This document shows, piece by piece, positions 9,125 to 17,852 of a stretch of 64,000 nt of DNA. A model generated the notes under the pieces. The model had not been told where the DNA came from and searched no databases. It was given only the letters and a program-made list of their open reading frames with translations. Source of the stretch: an uncultured Acetatifactor sp. (GTDB taxonomy: Bacteria; Bacillota; Clostridia; Lachnospirales; Lachnospiraceae); NCBI GenBank assembly GCA_910585015.1, contig CAJUCT010000006.1, forward strand, positions 56,236 to 120,235. Reading direction: 5' to 3'. Position numbers and translations under genes: made by a program. The first letter of the stretch is position 1. Every line of letters begins with the position of its first letter.

Positions 9125-10141
9125 ATGAGAAAAAATAAGTTTAATTTCCCCATTTGTTTCACTTTTCTCCTGCTGGCAGGCTTGACTGCCTGTGGGCAAA
9201 CCCCGGCGGAAACGGAGCAGATATTGCCAATGCAGACGGAAGCGCCCTCCGCAACAGCCGAGCCGGCCGAACCCTTTACGGAGGAGCAGCTGCGTCAGGC
9301 CATTTCTGAATTGAAGGAAGACGAGGCATCCCTGGCCCGGAAGCAGGAGTACTATGAACGGCTGTTGGCCATGGATGTATTTGGGGAAGGCGACTATGTG
9401 GAACTGGCCCGGATCTATGGAAGCAGGGGGAACTGGGAGGAACAGCGCCGCATGCTGTCCAAGGTTCTTCGGCTCTATCCTTCCGTGGAATACGCGGAGC
9501 AGCTCAGCGCAGTGACCGTGTATCGGGACGATACGGAGGAGGAGATGGCGGCTCTGGCGGACCGGATCAGGGAGGCGTTGGAGCAGCAGGATGTTCCGGC
9601 ACTCAGAGCCCTGGCATTGTCGGAGGAATGGCATCGTCTGCTGCAGGAGGGCATGGAGGCCATTGAAACCCGCACCCATTATCAGGCAGGGGAGGATATC
9701 CTGCAGATTGCCGCCGGCGGCCAGGCTGTGGAGATCACCTGGTGCGGCGGGCAGGGACGTTTCCTGTTTTACCGGGCAGACGCTGCGGAGGCAGCACTGG
9801 GTACCGCGTCTCTGGCGGACGGGGCATATGCCGGAGAAGTGAAAACGGCATATTACGACGGAGAGGGCAATGTGACCAAATCGGTTCAGGGAACTTTGTC
9901 CGACGGCGTGTGTGTGGGAAAGCTGACGGTTGTCTATCAAGGCGTGGAGTATGTTGGCACGTTTCATGAGGATGGTTCCACTGCCGAGGAACAGTTGAAG
10001 GAGGCGGCGGACCAGGGCGGCGTGATTTATGCCTACGGCCAGGGCGGCAGAACCTATCTGTATCAGGAGAATGCAGATCCTGCGGATTTCCGGCTTGGCC
10101 CGGCATTTTTCGGCCTCCCGGAATATGCGGAATGGAGGTAA
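9125..10141 (+). CDS. Secreted lipoprotein with MORN-like C-terminal region
   Basis: The 338-residue product starts with a lipoprotein signal peptide: basic N-terminus, hydrophobic core, and lipobox LTAC with the lipidated Cys at about residue 23. Residues 40-210 are mostly helical and resemble TPR-like spacing, including a segment describing successive units (ARKQEYYERLLAMD). The C-terminal part (about 230-300) has repeated aromatic/Gly motifs such as DGAYAGEVKTAYYDGEG and GVEYVGTFHEDG, like MORN repeats. ATG follows GAGG at good spacing. It is immediately followed (four bases) by the metalloprotease gene, so the two are likely co-translated. No specific function can be assigned. Confidence 0.7.
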   Translation: MRKNKFNFPICFTFLLLAGLTACGQTPAETEQILPMQTEAPSATAEPAEPFTEEQLRQAISELKEDEASLARKQEYYERLLAMDVFGEGDYVELARIYGSRGNWEEQRRMLSKVLRLYPSVEYAEQLSAVTVYRDDTEEEMAALADRIREALEQQDVPALRALALSEEWHRLLQEGMEAIETRTHYQAGEDILQIAAGGQAVEITWCGGQGRFLFYRADAAEAALGTASLADGAYAGEVKTAYYDGEGNVTKSVQGTLSDGVCVGKLTVVYQGVEYVGTFHEDGSTAEEQLKEAADQGGVIYAYGQGGRTYLYQENADPADFRLGPAFFGLPEYAEWR

Positions 10142-10145
10142 CGGG

Positions 10146-13100
10146 ATGAGGAAATCAGGAAATTCAGCGGTTAAAAAGCGTTTGGCGCGCTTGGTGTCGA
10201 TTGCGCTGTCAATGATACTGGCGGCGGCATTATTGCTGCCGGATACAGTAAATATCGGCAAAGTGCAGGCCCAGGGTAATGCGGCCGAGATTGCCAATGT
10301 GGTCATCTTTGTCAGGTATCAGGACGATAACCGGGATATATTCAATGCCACTAACGGCCAGGACAGTTCCAGCATTTACTATCGTTCCAACTGGCAGGAG
10401 ATCAAGAAGATGTATGATTTGTCTCCGGACTCTTTCAGCAATTACATTACGGCGGTGACGGAGGGCAAAGTACACGTGACCAATTATTTCCCTCAGGAAC
10501 TGCCGGGCGGTCAGGGAGTGAAGCCTCTGGTACTTCCCAGAAGCAGCAGCAAGGATGGGGGTATAGTGCAGGAGATACTGGACGCCATGGCGGACGGGAG
10601 AATTTCCACTGACACACTTCAGGGCAAGCTTGATAACAGGCAGAGTGGAATAGTGGATAACCTGACCATTATCATACAGGGAAACGCAGTGGAGGGTGGG
10701 GAGACGGCCATCCGCAAACAATATGCAGGCCCGGGCAATTTGAAGGGACTCCGTGTTCTGGACTATAACATGATTCCCTCCGACAAGCTTGTTTCGGAGG
10801 ATGCGGGTATACATGTGCTGATGCAGCAGGGCGTGATTGCCCATGAATTTCTGCATTCTTTAGGACTGCCGGATCTTTACAGGCAGAATGGTATCGGAGA
10901 TCCGGTGGGTTGGTGGGATCTAATGGCATCCGTCAGCTGCTATCCGCAATATCCCTTGTCCTATCTGCGGGCCAGGCAGGGCTGGATTCCCATGGGAAAC
11001 ATTACTCAAAGCGGTACATACACGCTGACGGCGGCATCGGAAACCGGGGGTGACAAAGTGTTTGTGCTGCGGACGCCGCTTTCGGATACGGAACTGATCT
11101 GTCTGGAATATAGGAGGAAGAGCAGTGATCCCAATCAGTTTGAGTACTCTCTTCCCTCCAGCGGTCTTTTGATGTATCGTGTGGACAATAAGGTAGATAA
11201 TCTCACAAATATTGCAGGCGAAAACTACATCTATGTATATCGACCGGGGGTAACGCATCCCGAGGCGGGCACAGACGTTAATGCCCTCCGGCAGGCGGCC
11301 CTGGATGTATCTGCGGGGGAGACCTCCTATGGAAGTACGGATCTGGGGGCCGATTTTACCCAGAATACTTTATACTATTCCGACGGAACCAACAGCGGCA
11401 TAAGGCTCAGTGATCTGAAGCTGTCCGCAGACCAGCGTCAGCTGACCTTTACTGTTACTTTTGCGGACTACAGCGATGCCGGAGTGTGGGATAAGCTGGA
11501 AGGGAGCATCAGCGGTCAGTTCAGTGAGGAGCCGGACGTGTGTGTGGATCCCGCGACAGGGACGCTCTATACGGCATATACGGAAGCGGTTCCGGGCAGC
11601 TACAACGCCACGCAGGTGCGTGTGATGCGCTGGAACGGTGCGGCATGGCAGCAGGTAGGGCAGACAATTGGCAACGCCCGAATGCCTGCGTTGGCCGTCT
11701 GTGGGGGAGAGGTGTATCTCTCCTATTGTAAGGGAACTTGGGATGAAATTGTCTATTGTAAGCTTGGCGGCAGCGCCTGGTCACAGGCGGCCTCCTACGG
11801 GGTGCAGAATCCCAGAAGTATGCAGTTTGTTGTGGATGGCAATGAAATCTACGGAGCTTTTCAAGAGCCCTATGGTAACAGCATACGTATGGTAATATAT
11901 GACATAAAGGGGCGCAGGACAGTAACAGACAGTTTGACCACCTCAATGGATTTCAGCAATCCGGTTTTAGTGAAATCCGGCAACAGCTTTTACATGGCCT
12001 GTGCTGAATTTCCTACCGGATCGAGTCAGATAAGAGAGTTTAATACGGCAAAGGGCAGCTGGAGCACCGCATATACCATCTCCGGCACAAGTACCAATAC
12101 TCATGAACTCGTGAAAATGGGGCAAAAGATATACGCTTTTGCAGGATGTACAGGGCAGGGCGCCTATATGGCGATGTTTGACGGAAACAGTTGGAGCAGC
12201 AGTCCGGTGGTCTCCATGAACCAATTCAATGCGGTTTCCATGGATGTGGCTCTGGGACAGGTGTATCTGGCATTCTACGATACCGCCACCAGAAAGACCC
12301 AGCTGCTGCGAGGTACAGGCACAGTCCTTGAGCAGTACAGCGACAAGCTGGGAACAGGCTTGGATTTCTTGAAGATATGTGCCTATGGGGACACTATCTA
12401 TGCGGCTGTCAGGGCAGAAAATACAGGTACTATGCTGGTGCGCAGAAAAGTAGTGTCAGAGGGCGGTGTGACACCTCCGGAGCCTCAGAATCCCAGGATG
12501 CTGATCTTGACACCCCCTGCGGGATATGAGGATGATACCATCTATGTGGACGGGATTGAGTACACGGCCCAGAGGACGGGGAACGGCTGGCAGGTGGAAC
12601 TGCCGGACACCTTCGGCAGGACGGCGGTGATGTATAGTTACAACAGCAATAATATTCCTGTGGGCATGTATGTGTGGAAATTGGAGTGGCAGGGGGAGAC
12701 TTGTAGGGCGGTGCCTCTGCCGGGGCTGCAGGATCTGCTTAGTTATCATGGTTTTTCCATACGGGTGCAGAGTCCGGCAGGTATCCGATTCAAGTCGGGA
12801 ATAGACGAGGGCCTGAAGCGGCGGCTTATCACGGAAGGCGTGGACGGATGTATATTGAAGGAGTACGGAACTTTGTTTATCACCAATGAGAACCGGGAGA
12901 AATATCCCTTTATAAAGGGTGGCACAAAGGTGGGTGGCGGAAGAGCTTACTGGACGGAAAACGGGAAGGTAAATGACAAGGTGTTCGAGACCGTGTCGGG
13001 GAGGAACCGATTTACCTCCGTTCTGATCAATCTGGCCCCCAATATGTATGCAAAGGACATTTCTTTCCGGGCTTACGTGGTGCTGGACTGCGGCGGACAG

Positions 13101-13241
13101 GAAATCATTGTATACGGCCCGCCGGTATACAGGAGCGTATACACAGTGGCAAAACAAGTGCAGGCCAGAGGAGAATTTAAGGTTGGAAGCAGCGGTTACA
13201 GGTATGTGCAGGGAATCATAGACTCAGTGGAAGGCAGGTGA
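10146..13241 (+). CDS. Secreted M6-family (immune inhibitor A-like) metalloprotease
   Basis: This 1031-residue protein has a signal peptide (basic residues then a hydrophobic core at about 18-32 ending near VQAQ) and a zinc metalloprotease domain of M6 type. His233-Glu-Phe-Leu-His237 in the AHEFLHSLGLPDLY motif is the HExxH zinc site, with the downstream GWWDLMAS segment typical of this family. The middle (about 450-790) is a series of beta-rich repeats resembling a beta-propeller or BNR-type fold (many AW, YxAY and GN motifs). The C-terminal 200 residues form a further beta-rich module. ATG 10146 follows GGAGG; the frame continues upstream into the lipoprotein gene. Substrate is unknown; it should act outside the cell or at the wall. 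Confidence 0.82.
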   Translation: MRKSGNSAVKKRLARLVSIALSMILAAALLLPDTVNIGKVQAQGNAAEIANVVIFVRYQDDNRDIFNATNGQDSSSIYYRSNWQEIKKMYDLSPDSFSNYITAVTEGKVHVTNYFPQELPGGQGVKPLVLPRSSSKDGGIVQEILDAMADGRISTDTLQGKLDNRQSGIVDNLTIIIQGNAVEGGETAIRKQYAGPGNLKGLRVLDYNMIPSDKLVSEDAGIHVLMQQGVIAHEFLHSLGLPDLYRQNGIGDPVGWWDLMASVSCYPQYPLSYLRARQGWIPMGNITQSGTYTLTAASETGGDKVFVLRTPLSDTELICLEYRRKSSDPNQFEYSLPSSGLLMYRVDNKVDNLTNIAGENYIYVYRPGVTHPEAGTDVNALRQAALDVSAGETSYGSTDLGADFTQNTLYYSDGTNSGIRLSDLKLSADQRQLTFTVTFADYSDAGVWDKLEGSISGQFSEEPDVCVDPATGTLYTAYTEAVPGSYNATQVRVMRWNGAAWQQVGQTIGNARMPALAVCGGEVYLSYCKGTWDEIVYCKLGGSAWSQAASYGVQNPRSMQFVVDGNEIYGAFQEPYGNSIRMVIYDIKGRRTVTDSLTTSMDFSNPVLVKSGNSFYMACAEFPTGSSQIREFNTAKGSWSTAYTISGTSTNTHELVKMGQKIYAFAGCTGQGAYMAMFDGNSWSSSPVVSMNQFNAVSMDVALGQVYLAFYDTATRKTQLLRGTGTVLEQYSDKLGTGLDFLKICAYGDTIYAAVRAENTGTMLVRRKVVSEGGVTPPEPQNPRMLILTPPAGYEDDTIYVDGIEYTAQRTGNGWQVELPDTFGRTAVMYSYNSNNIPVGMYVWKLEWQGETCRAVPLPGLQDLLSYHGFSIRVQSPAGIRFKSGIDEGLKRRLITEGVDGCILKEYGTLFITNENREKYPFIKGGTKVGGGRAYWTENGKVNDKVFETVSGRNRFTSVLINLAPNMYAKDISFRAYVVLDCGGQEIIVYGPPVYRSVYTVAKQVQARGEFKVGSSGYRYVQGIIDSVEGR

Positions 13242-13247
13242 CGGAAT

Positions 13248-14045
13248 ATGAAAGCGGTTTATTTTGTGGCGACAGCGCTGGTAGGAGTAGTGATGTTTGG
13301 GGCAGGGCTTCTGGTCAGACCCGCACTTGGTCCCTGGGAGCGGCAGGAGGCGACAGCAGTGCCGGAGGAGGAAGTAAAAGTCCAGCAGACAGAGCTATCC
13401 ATGGAAGAACTTTTGGCTCAGGGGTATCTGTCTGCGGAGGCGCTGAAAGTCAGAGTCGATGACGGAGAAGTGCAGTGGTATGACGGTGTGATGTGGCATA
13501 CGGTGGCGTCAGTGGAAGAGATGACAAAGGAAGACAAATTTTACGGGGCCCAGGAGGCATTTCAGGAGTTTGAAGAGCAGCTGAAGCAGCAGGAGGCTGA
13601 CAGGGCGGAAGCGGAAAATGTTTCCGGTCAGGAAGTGCCGTTGACCATCGGGGAGAAGGAGGAGCCGAAGCCCACGGAAAAGCCCAAGCCCACCAGGCCC
13701 GCTGTGACGGAGCCGGCGCCTGCTCCCGTAGTGGTTCCTGTTATTACCCCTGTTCCTACTCCTGCACCGGAGAACAATGGCGGAGGCGGCAGTCAGCCTT
13801 CTGCTCCCGCTCCTGATTCGGGTAGCAATGGTTCGGATGGCGGCAATTCCGGCGGAGGTGACAGCGGTTCCGGCAGCGGTGACGGAGGAAACAGCGGCTC
13901 CGGCAGCGGAGATAGTGGAAGCAGCGGTTCCGGCGGTGACACAGGAAGCGGAGACTCTGGCAGCGGTGACCAGGGTGGCAGCGATTCCGGCGGAAGTGAG
14001 ACCGGGGACGGCGAGAACATGGAATGGACGGATGACTATCTGTAA
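13248..14045 (+). CDS. Anchored protein with Gly/Ser-rich low-complexity tail
   Basis: I do not recognise this 265-residue protein. It starts with an uncleaved-looking hydrophobic segment (about residues 4-23), followed by an acidic, helical region (45-130), a Pro/Thr/Val linker (135-170) and a long Gly/Ser/Asp-rich tail (about 175-250) before an acidic end. It starts seven bases after the metalloprotease stop, so it belongs to the same operon. The layout suggests an extracellular stalk or spacer anchored in the membrane by its N-terminus. No LPxTG or cell-wall repeat is seen. The repetitive tail may vary in length between strains. Confidence 0.65.
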   Translation: MKAVYFVATALVGVVMFGAGLLVRPALGPWERQEATAVPEEEVKVQQTELSMEELLAQGYLSAEALKVRVDDGEVQWYDGVMWHTVASVEEMTKEDKFYGAQEAFQEFEEQLKQQEADRAEAENVSGQEVPLTIGEKEEPKPTEKPKPTRPAVTEPAPAPVVVPVITPVPTPAPENNGGGGSQPSAPAPDSGSNGSDGGNSGGGDSGSGSGDGGNSGSGSGDSGSSGSGGDTGSGDSGSGDQGGSDSGGSETGDGENMEWTDDYL

Positions 14046-14235
14046 TGGGGGTCAGTTTCTTACAAACTGGATGTCAGGCAGCATAGGAAAGTCAGGCACT
14101 TACCCGTCCCAAAGGTGCTGTTTATAATTCATAATTAGGCAAAAGTTCAAGATAATTCAATTTCCTCATAGTGTTCTTTAAGAATCTTTTGAAGAATGTT
14201 CATAAGAGCATTGCGCAGAAAATGTGGCCAGAAAG

Positions 14236-14257
14236 CCCCCCTCAAAATTGAGGGGGG
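14236..14257 (-). terminator. Possible terminator of BlaI/M56 cassette copy 1
   Basis: A GC-capped hairpin (CCCCCTCAA at 14237-14245 with TTGAGGGGG at 14248-14256) lies about 40 bases after the leftward peptide gene. Only a short T-rich stretch follows on the minus strand, so termination strength is uncertain. The rest of 14046-14235 shows no gene. Confidence 0.5.
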
Positions 14258-14293
14258 GGAATTGATTAGGCGGAGCCTACTTTTATATTTCTT

Positions 14294-14560
14294 TTAAGGC
14301 ATTTCACCAGATCCTACTTCGCCTACATAGACCCAGTCGCCAACCCACTCTCCGGTTGTGGTGTTGTATAAGCACTTCCAGACTTCGTTGCCTCTGCGCT
14401 CATATACCCATGACAGGACATCTGCATAAGGGGAAACTGTCTCTGAACTGGGCGGGGTTGCGGCACTTGCCTGCAGGGCAAAAACAGGTGAAGCGAACAT
14501 AAGTGACATACTACATGCAACAGTAACCAATGCTATTTTATGGATTTTGAATTTTTTCAT
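14294..14560 (-). CDS. Secreted 88-residue peptide, cassette copy 1
   Basis: I do not recognise a named family. The 88-residue product has a clear signal peptide (MKKFKIHKIALVTVACSMSL start, predicted cleavage after about residue 32 near ALQASA) and a short mature part rich in Trp, Tyr and Gly (blocks LSWVYERRGNEVWKCLY and GEWVGDWVYVGEVGSGEMP). One Cys is present. ATG 14560 has AAGGAGG at proper distance and overlaps the 3' end of the M56 gene by 23 bases; the frame extends upstream but that region is M56 coding sequence. The mature part is almost identical to the second copy at 16425, while the signal peptide differs more, suggesting the mature sequence is under selection. It may be sensed by, or be a substrate of, its M56 neighbour (inference). 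Confidence 0.7.
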   Translation of the reverse strand: MKKFKIHKIALVTVACSMSLMFASPVFALQASAATPPSSETVSPYADVLSWVYERRGNEVWKCLYNTTTGEWVGDWVYVGEVGSGEMP

Positions 14561-15710
14561 TGTATTCCTCCTTGTTGGAATAAATCTTAATTTGGGGATA
14601 AAGTTCCAGAGAATCAACGATTTCGTTAATTCCCAAGCTGGGGAGATAAATGGTATAAGTGCTGTCATCATTCTGAATCGCAAAGATATCATCATCACGA
14701 GGAGTGGTATAGCGATCCGATTCAGTGATTCCCTGTTCAAAAGTACTATTCTCAAGTATAAACAAATAAGAACCTATGTATATGCTGCCAACAATCAACA
14801 GCATTGCGGCAGAAAGCAGATGACTACGCTTTTGCTCCCTGTTCTGTATCATATGAAGCCGACGTAACAGATTGCTTTTCTTCTTGAGAGCCATTCCCAT
14901 ATACTGGGCAGAAACATCATCTCGCTCCGGGTCGCCTCCCATATAGTGTAACATACTGGATAAATAACGGATTGTGGATTCTTCCCCTTCTGAAACGATA
15001 GAATTATCAACCCGCATCTCTAACAGAATGCCAATTTGTTTGCTCAATAAGTGCGTGAAAGGATTCCACCAATAGATTGCACTCAGACAATTAACAGCAA
15101 ATTTCAGCCATAAGTCATGATGTACATAATGGTATACCTCATGCCGTAAAGCAAACATGACATCTTCATCGGAGGAGTCAATATCCGCTGGCAACAGGAT
15201 TAGAGCATTGCGAAGTCCCGTGATCATTGGAACATTGACAAACTTGGTCGTGCGCATTCGAATCCTTTTGCGCTGATTCTCCGTACATAAATCCATTAAA
15301 ATGGATGCATAAGGTTCTTGCTTAGTGATATCCTTGCTGTTCCCACGAATCAGCATTCTCACCTTCCAGTGGCTATAGAACAGAGTGATCAAGCGGCGAA
15401 TGCTTTCTACAAGCCATACCAAGCGGAAAATATCCCAGACAGATATTCGAAGCCATGGAAAAACATTATATCGATGCCGAATTGCAAATAACACTTCAGA
15501 CAGAGCCTTTGGAAGAATCACTGTCTTGGTGAAAGGCAACTCCAGGGGAAGCAGAAGCCGTATCAAAGTAATGATACAAAATATAGCGGTTAATCTAAAA
15601 CCAAGTTTTGCCAAAATATTCTCATTACGGAAGAGTAATGAGATTACGACCAGTAGTAGATTGCTTACAAGAAAAGTCATCAGCACGGATGAAAAACTAA
15701 AATGAATCAT
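14538..15710 (-). CDS. M56-family (BlaR1/MecR1-like) membrane metalloprotease, copy 1
   Basis: This 390-residue protein resembles the membrane protease part of BlaR1/MecR1. It has two N-terminal membrane helices (about 8-28 and 36-56), a further helix near 90-110, a zinc protease region with His190-Glu-Val-Tyr-His194 and the downstream EMRVD segment, and a last helix at about 307-330. The outer C-terminal part is only about 60 residues and has no penicillin-binding sensor domain, so it should sense something other than beta-lactams. In known systems such proteases cleave a BlaI-type repressor after signalling; a BlaI-like gene precedes it by ten bases. It is about 85-90 percent identical by eye to the copy at 16669. 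Confidence 0.85.
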   Translation of the reverse strand: MIHFSFSSVLMTFLVSNLLLVVISLLFRNENILAKLGFRLTAIFCIITLIRLLLPLELPFTKTVILPKALSEVLFAIRHRYNVFPWLRISVWDIFRLVWLVESIRRLITLFYSHWKVRMLIRGNSKDITKQEPYASILMDLCTENQRKRIRMRTTKFVNVPMITGLRNALILLPADIDSSDEDVMFALRHEVYHYVHHDLWLKFAVNCLSAIYWWNPFTHLLSKQIGILLEMRVDNSIVSEGEESTIRYLSSMLHYMGGDPERDDVSAQYMGMALKKKSNLLRRLHMIQNREQKRSHLLSAAMLLIVGSIYIGSYLFILENSTFEQGITESDRYTTPRDDDIFAIQNDDSTYTIYLPSLGINEIVDSLELYPQIKIYSNKEEYNEKIQNP

Positions 15711-15720
15711 AGCCTACACC

Positions 15721-16113
15721 CTATTTCTTTTGTTTCTTGAGATCAGACAGCAGCTTCTCCAGATCCTTGATGTCCTGAGTCCTTTCGCCTTCGGTCTCGC
15801 TCATGTTGAACATACCTGCCAGAGCAGCCGGCACACTGATGATAGTGCGAAAACTCTTGTAATCCTGTAGGAATTTTTTGGTGAGGACATCCTTGGATTT
15901 TGCGGTAGGGCCGAAGGTTCTACTCAATACATTGCCACTGTGAGTTACACCTTGTACCTCTACCAATTCGTTGGCCAGCAGTTTACGAAGAACAGCTTGT
16001 ACGGTACTCTGGGTCAACTCAGCGCCTGAATTAACAATCTCAGTGGAAGTCAGAGCTCGGTCGGACTCATGAAGGATTTTGAGCACTTCAAGTTCTCTTG
16101 GATTAAGTTTCAT
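15721..16113 (-). CDS. BlaI/MecI-type repressor, copy 1
   Basis: This 130-residue winged-helix protein resembles BlaI/MecI/CopY repressors. The N-terminal DNA-binding part has the block NPRELEVLKILHESDRALTS and the ELTQSTVQAVLRKLLANELVEV recognition region. The C-terminal part should dimerise and carry the cleavage site used by the partner M56 protease. It is the first gene of the leftward cassette and is preceded by a strong ribosome site and a promoter at 16152-16180, so it probably represses its own operon. The true start ATG 16113 follows AAGGAGAG. Confidence 0.87.
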   Translation of the reverse strand: MKLNPRELEVLKILHESDRALTSTEIVNSGAELTQSTVQAVLRKLLANELVEVQGVTHSGNVLSRTFGPTAKSKDVLTKKFLQDYKSFRTIISVPAALAGMFNMSETEGERTQDIKDLEKLLSDLKKQKK

Positions 16114-16151
16114 AAAAAATCTCTCCTTTCTTGGCGTCTTAAATCAATACT

Positions 16152-16180
16152 ATTATAATTCAATGCGCAAAAATGTGCAA
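16152..16180 (-). promoter_or_regulatory. Promoter of BlaI/M56 cassette copy 1
   Basis: On the minus strand TTGCAC (16175-16180) and TATAAT (16152-16157) are 17 bases apart, reading into the repressor gene 39 bases downstream. The same layout occurs before copy 2. The gap between it and the terminator at 16381 shows no gene. Confidence 0.8.
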
Positions 16181-16380
16181 GATGCGACAATTATTTTTTT
16201 GAAAAATTTTCCTCATATCTCAGAATGTATCAGAACTGTTATCATATTTCCCGGGAAGACTTATGAAATGTACTTCTTTGATGTGGTTTGAAAGGCAAAT
16301 ATATTGGATACTCATGGGAAATAATACCGAGAGAGGCAAATAAGTCTCATAGTAATCCCCATCTTTGTATATATGCGTAT

Positions 16381-16418
16381 AGAAAAGCAGCGCCTGGCAG
16401 GGCGCTGCTTTTCTAACA
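16381..16418 (-). terminator. Intrinsic terminator of cassette copy 2
   Basis: A perfect 14-bp stem (16381-16394 with 16401-16414) has an A-run before and a T-run after on both strands, so it can end transcription of the leftward copy 2 just after its peptide gene and also stop rightward read-through. Confidence 0.8.
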
Positions 16419-16424
16419 TTTCTT

Positions 16425-16691
16425 CTAAGGCATCTCACCGGATCCTACCTCGCCTACATAGATCCAATCGCCAACCCACTCGCCAGTAGTAGTGTTATAT
16501 AAGCACTTCCAGACTTCGTTGCCTCTACGCTCATATACCCATGACAGGACATCTGCCTGAGGGGAAATTGTCCCTGAACTAGGCGGTACGGCGGCACTTG
16601 CCTGCATGGCAAAAACGGGTGATGCAAACATAAGTGACATACTACATGCAACAGTGATAAATGCTATTTTACGGATTTTGAATCGTTTCAT
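16425..16691 (-). CDS. Secreted 88-residue peptide, cassette copy 2
   Basis: This is the paralogue of the peptide at 14294, same length. The signal peptide is slightly diverged (MKRFKIRKIAFITVACSMSL start), residues after the cleavage region differ (AVPPSSGTISPQ in place of ATPPSSETVSPY), and the mature C-terminal half is nearly unchanged with one Val/Ile swap (GDWIYVGEVGSGEMP). ATG 16691 has the same AAGGAGG site and the same 23-base overlap with its M56 gene as copy 1. An unknown small secreted protein; its fixed place behind a BlaI/M56 pair suggests it is the output, ligand or immunity-type partner of that pair, which is inference. Confidence 0.7.
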   Translation of the reverse strand: MKRFKIRKIAFITVACSMSLMFASPVFAMQASAAVPPSSGTISPQADVLSWVYERRGNEVWKCLYNTTTGEWVGDWIYVGEVGSGEMP

Positions 16692-17841
16692 TGTATTCCT
16701 CCTTGTTGGAATAAACTTTAATTTTGGGGTAAAGTTCCAGAGAATCAACGACTTCATTAATTCCCAAGCTGGGGAGATAAATAGTATAGGTGTTGTCGTC
16801 ATTCTGAATCGCAAAGATATCATCATCACGAGGAGTGGTGTAGCGATCCGATTCAGTGATTTTCTGTTCAAAAGTACTATTCTCAAGTATAAACAAATAA
16901 GAACCTATGTATATGCTAGAAATAATCAACAACATTAAAACAGAAAGTATATGACTACGTTTTTGTTCCCTGTTCTGTATCATGTGAAGCCGCCGTAACA
17001 GATTACTTTTCTTTTTGAGAGCCATTCCCATATACTGGGCGGAAACATCATCTCGCTCCGGATCGCCACCCATATAGCGCAACATACTGGATAAATAGCC
17101 GATAGTAGATTCTTCTCCCTCTGAAACGATAGAATCATCAACCCGCATCTCCAACAGGATGCCAATCTGTTTTCTCAACAAGTGTGTGAAGGGATTCCAC
17201 CAATAGATTGCAACCAGACAATTGACAGCAAACTTCAGCCATAAATCATGATGCACATAATGGTATACCTCATGCCGCAGAGCAAACATGACGTCTTCAT
17301 TGGAAGAGTCAATATCAGCTGGCAACAGGATAAGAGCATTACGGAGGCCTGTAATCATTGGAACATTAACAAATTTGGTTGTGCGCATTCGTATTCTCTT
17401 GCGCTGTTTTTCCGTGCATAAACCCATTAGAATAGAGACATAAGGTTCTTCGTCAGTGACATCCCTGCTATTTCCTCGAACCAGAACGTTCGCCTTCCGG
17501 TGGCTGTAAAATAGGATGGTTAAACGACGGATGCTTTCCACAAGCCACACCAAACGGAAAATGTCCCAGACAGATATCCGAAGCCATGAGCATACATTGT
17601 ATCGATGCCGAAATATAAATAATACATCAGATAGAACCTTTGGAAGAATCACTGTTTTCGCAAAAGGCAGTTCCAATGGAAGAACAAGCCGTATCAAAGT
17701 AATAATACAAAATATAGCCGTCAACCTAAAACCAATCTTTGCCAACACATCCTCATTGCGGAAGAGCAATGAAATCAGAACCAGCAACAAATTGCTTACA
17801 AGAACAGTCATCAGCACGGAAGATAGACTAAAATGAATCAT
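16669..17841 (-). CDS. M56-family membrane metalloprotease, copy 2
   Basis: This is the paralogue of the protease at 14538, also 390 residues when started at ATG 17841 (a GTG three codons upstream at 17850 is possible but has no match in copy 1). The HEVYH zinc motif at about residues 190-194, the EMRVD segment and the C-terminal membrane helix are intact. Differences cluster in the cytoplasmic loop (about 112-150) and in the last membrane helix, while the outer tail is nearly the same. Both copies therefore look functional. It should cleave, or trigger cleavage of, the BlaI-type repressor encoded just upstream. Confidence 0.85.
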   Translation of the reverse strand: MIHFSLSSVLMTVLVSNLLLVLISLLFRNEDVLAKIGFRLTAIFCIITLIRLVLPLELPFAKTVILPKVLSDVLFIFRHRYNVCSWLRISVWDIFRLVWLVESIRRLTILFYSHRKANVLVRGNSRDVTDEEPYVSILMGLCTEKQRKRIRMRTTKFVNVPMITGLRNALILLPADIDSSNEDVMFALRHEVYHYVHHDLWLKFAVNCLVAIYWWNPFTHLLRKQIGILLEMRVDDSIVSEGEESTIGYLSSMLRYMGGDPERDDVSAQYMGMALKKKSNLLRRLHMIQNREQKRSHILSVLMLLIISSIYIGSYLFILENSTFEQKITESDRYTTPRDDDIFAIQNDDNTYTIYLPSLGINEVVDSLELYPKIKVYSNKEEYNETIQNP

Positions 17842-17852
17842 AGTGTACACCC

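Noticed and set aside
13793..14020. Minus-strand Pro/Ser-rich open frame
   Set aside because: Mirror of the Gly/Ser repeat of the plus-strand gene.
14538..17841. Beta-lactam resistance sensors (BlaR1/MecR1)
   Set aside because: No penicillin-binding sensor domain and no beta-lactamase or PBP2a gene nearby; only the protease part is shared.
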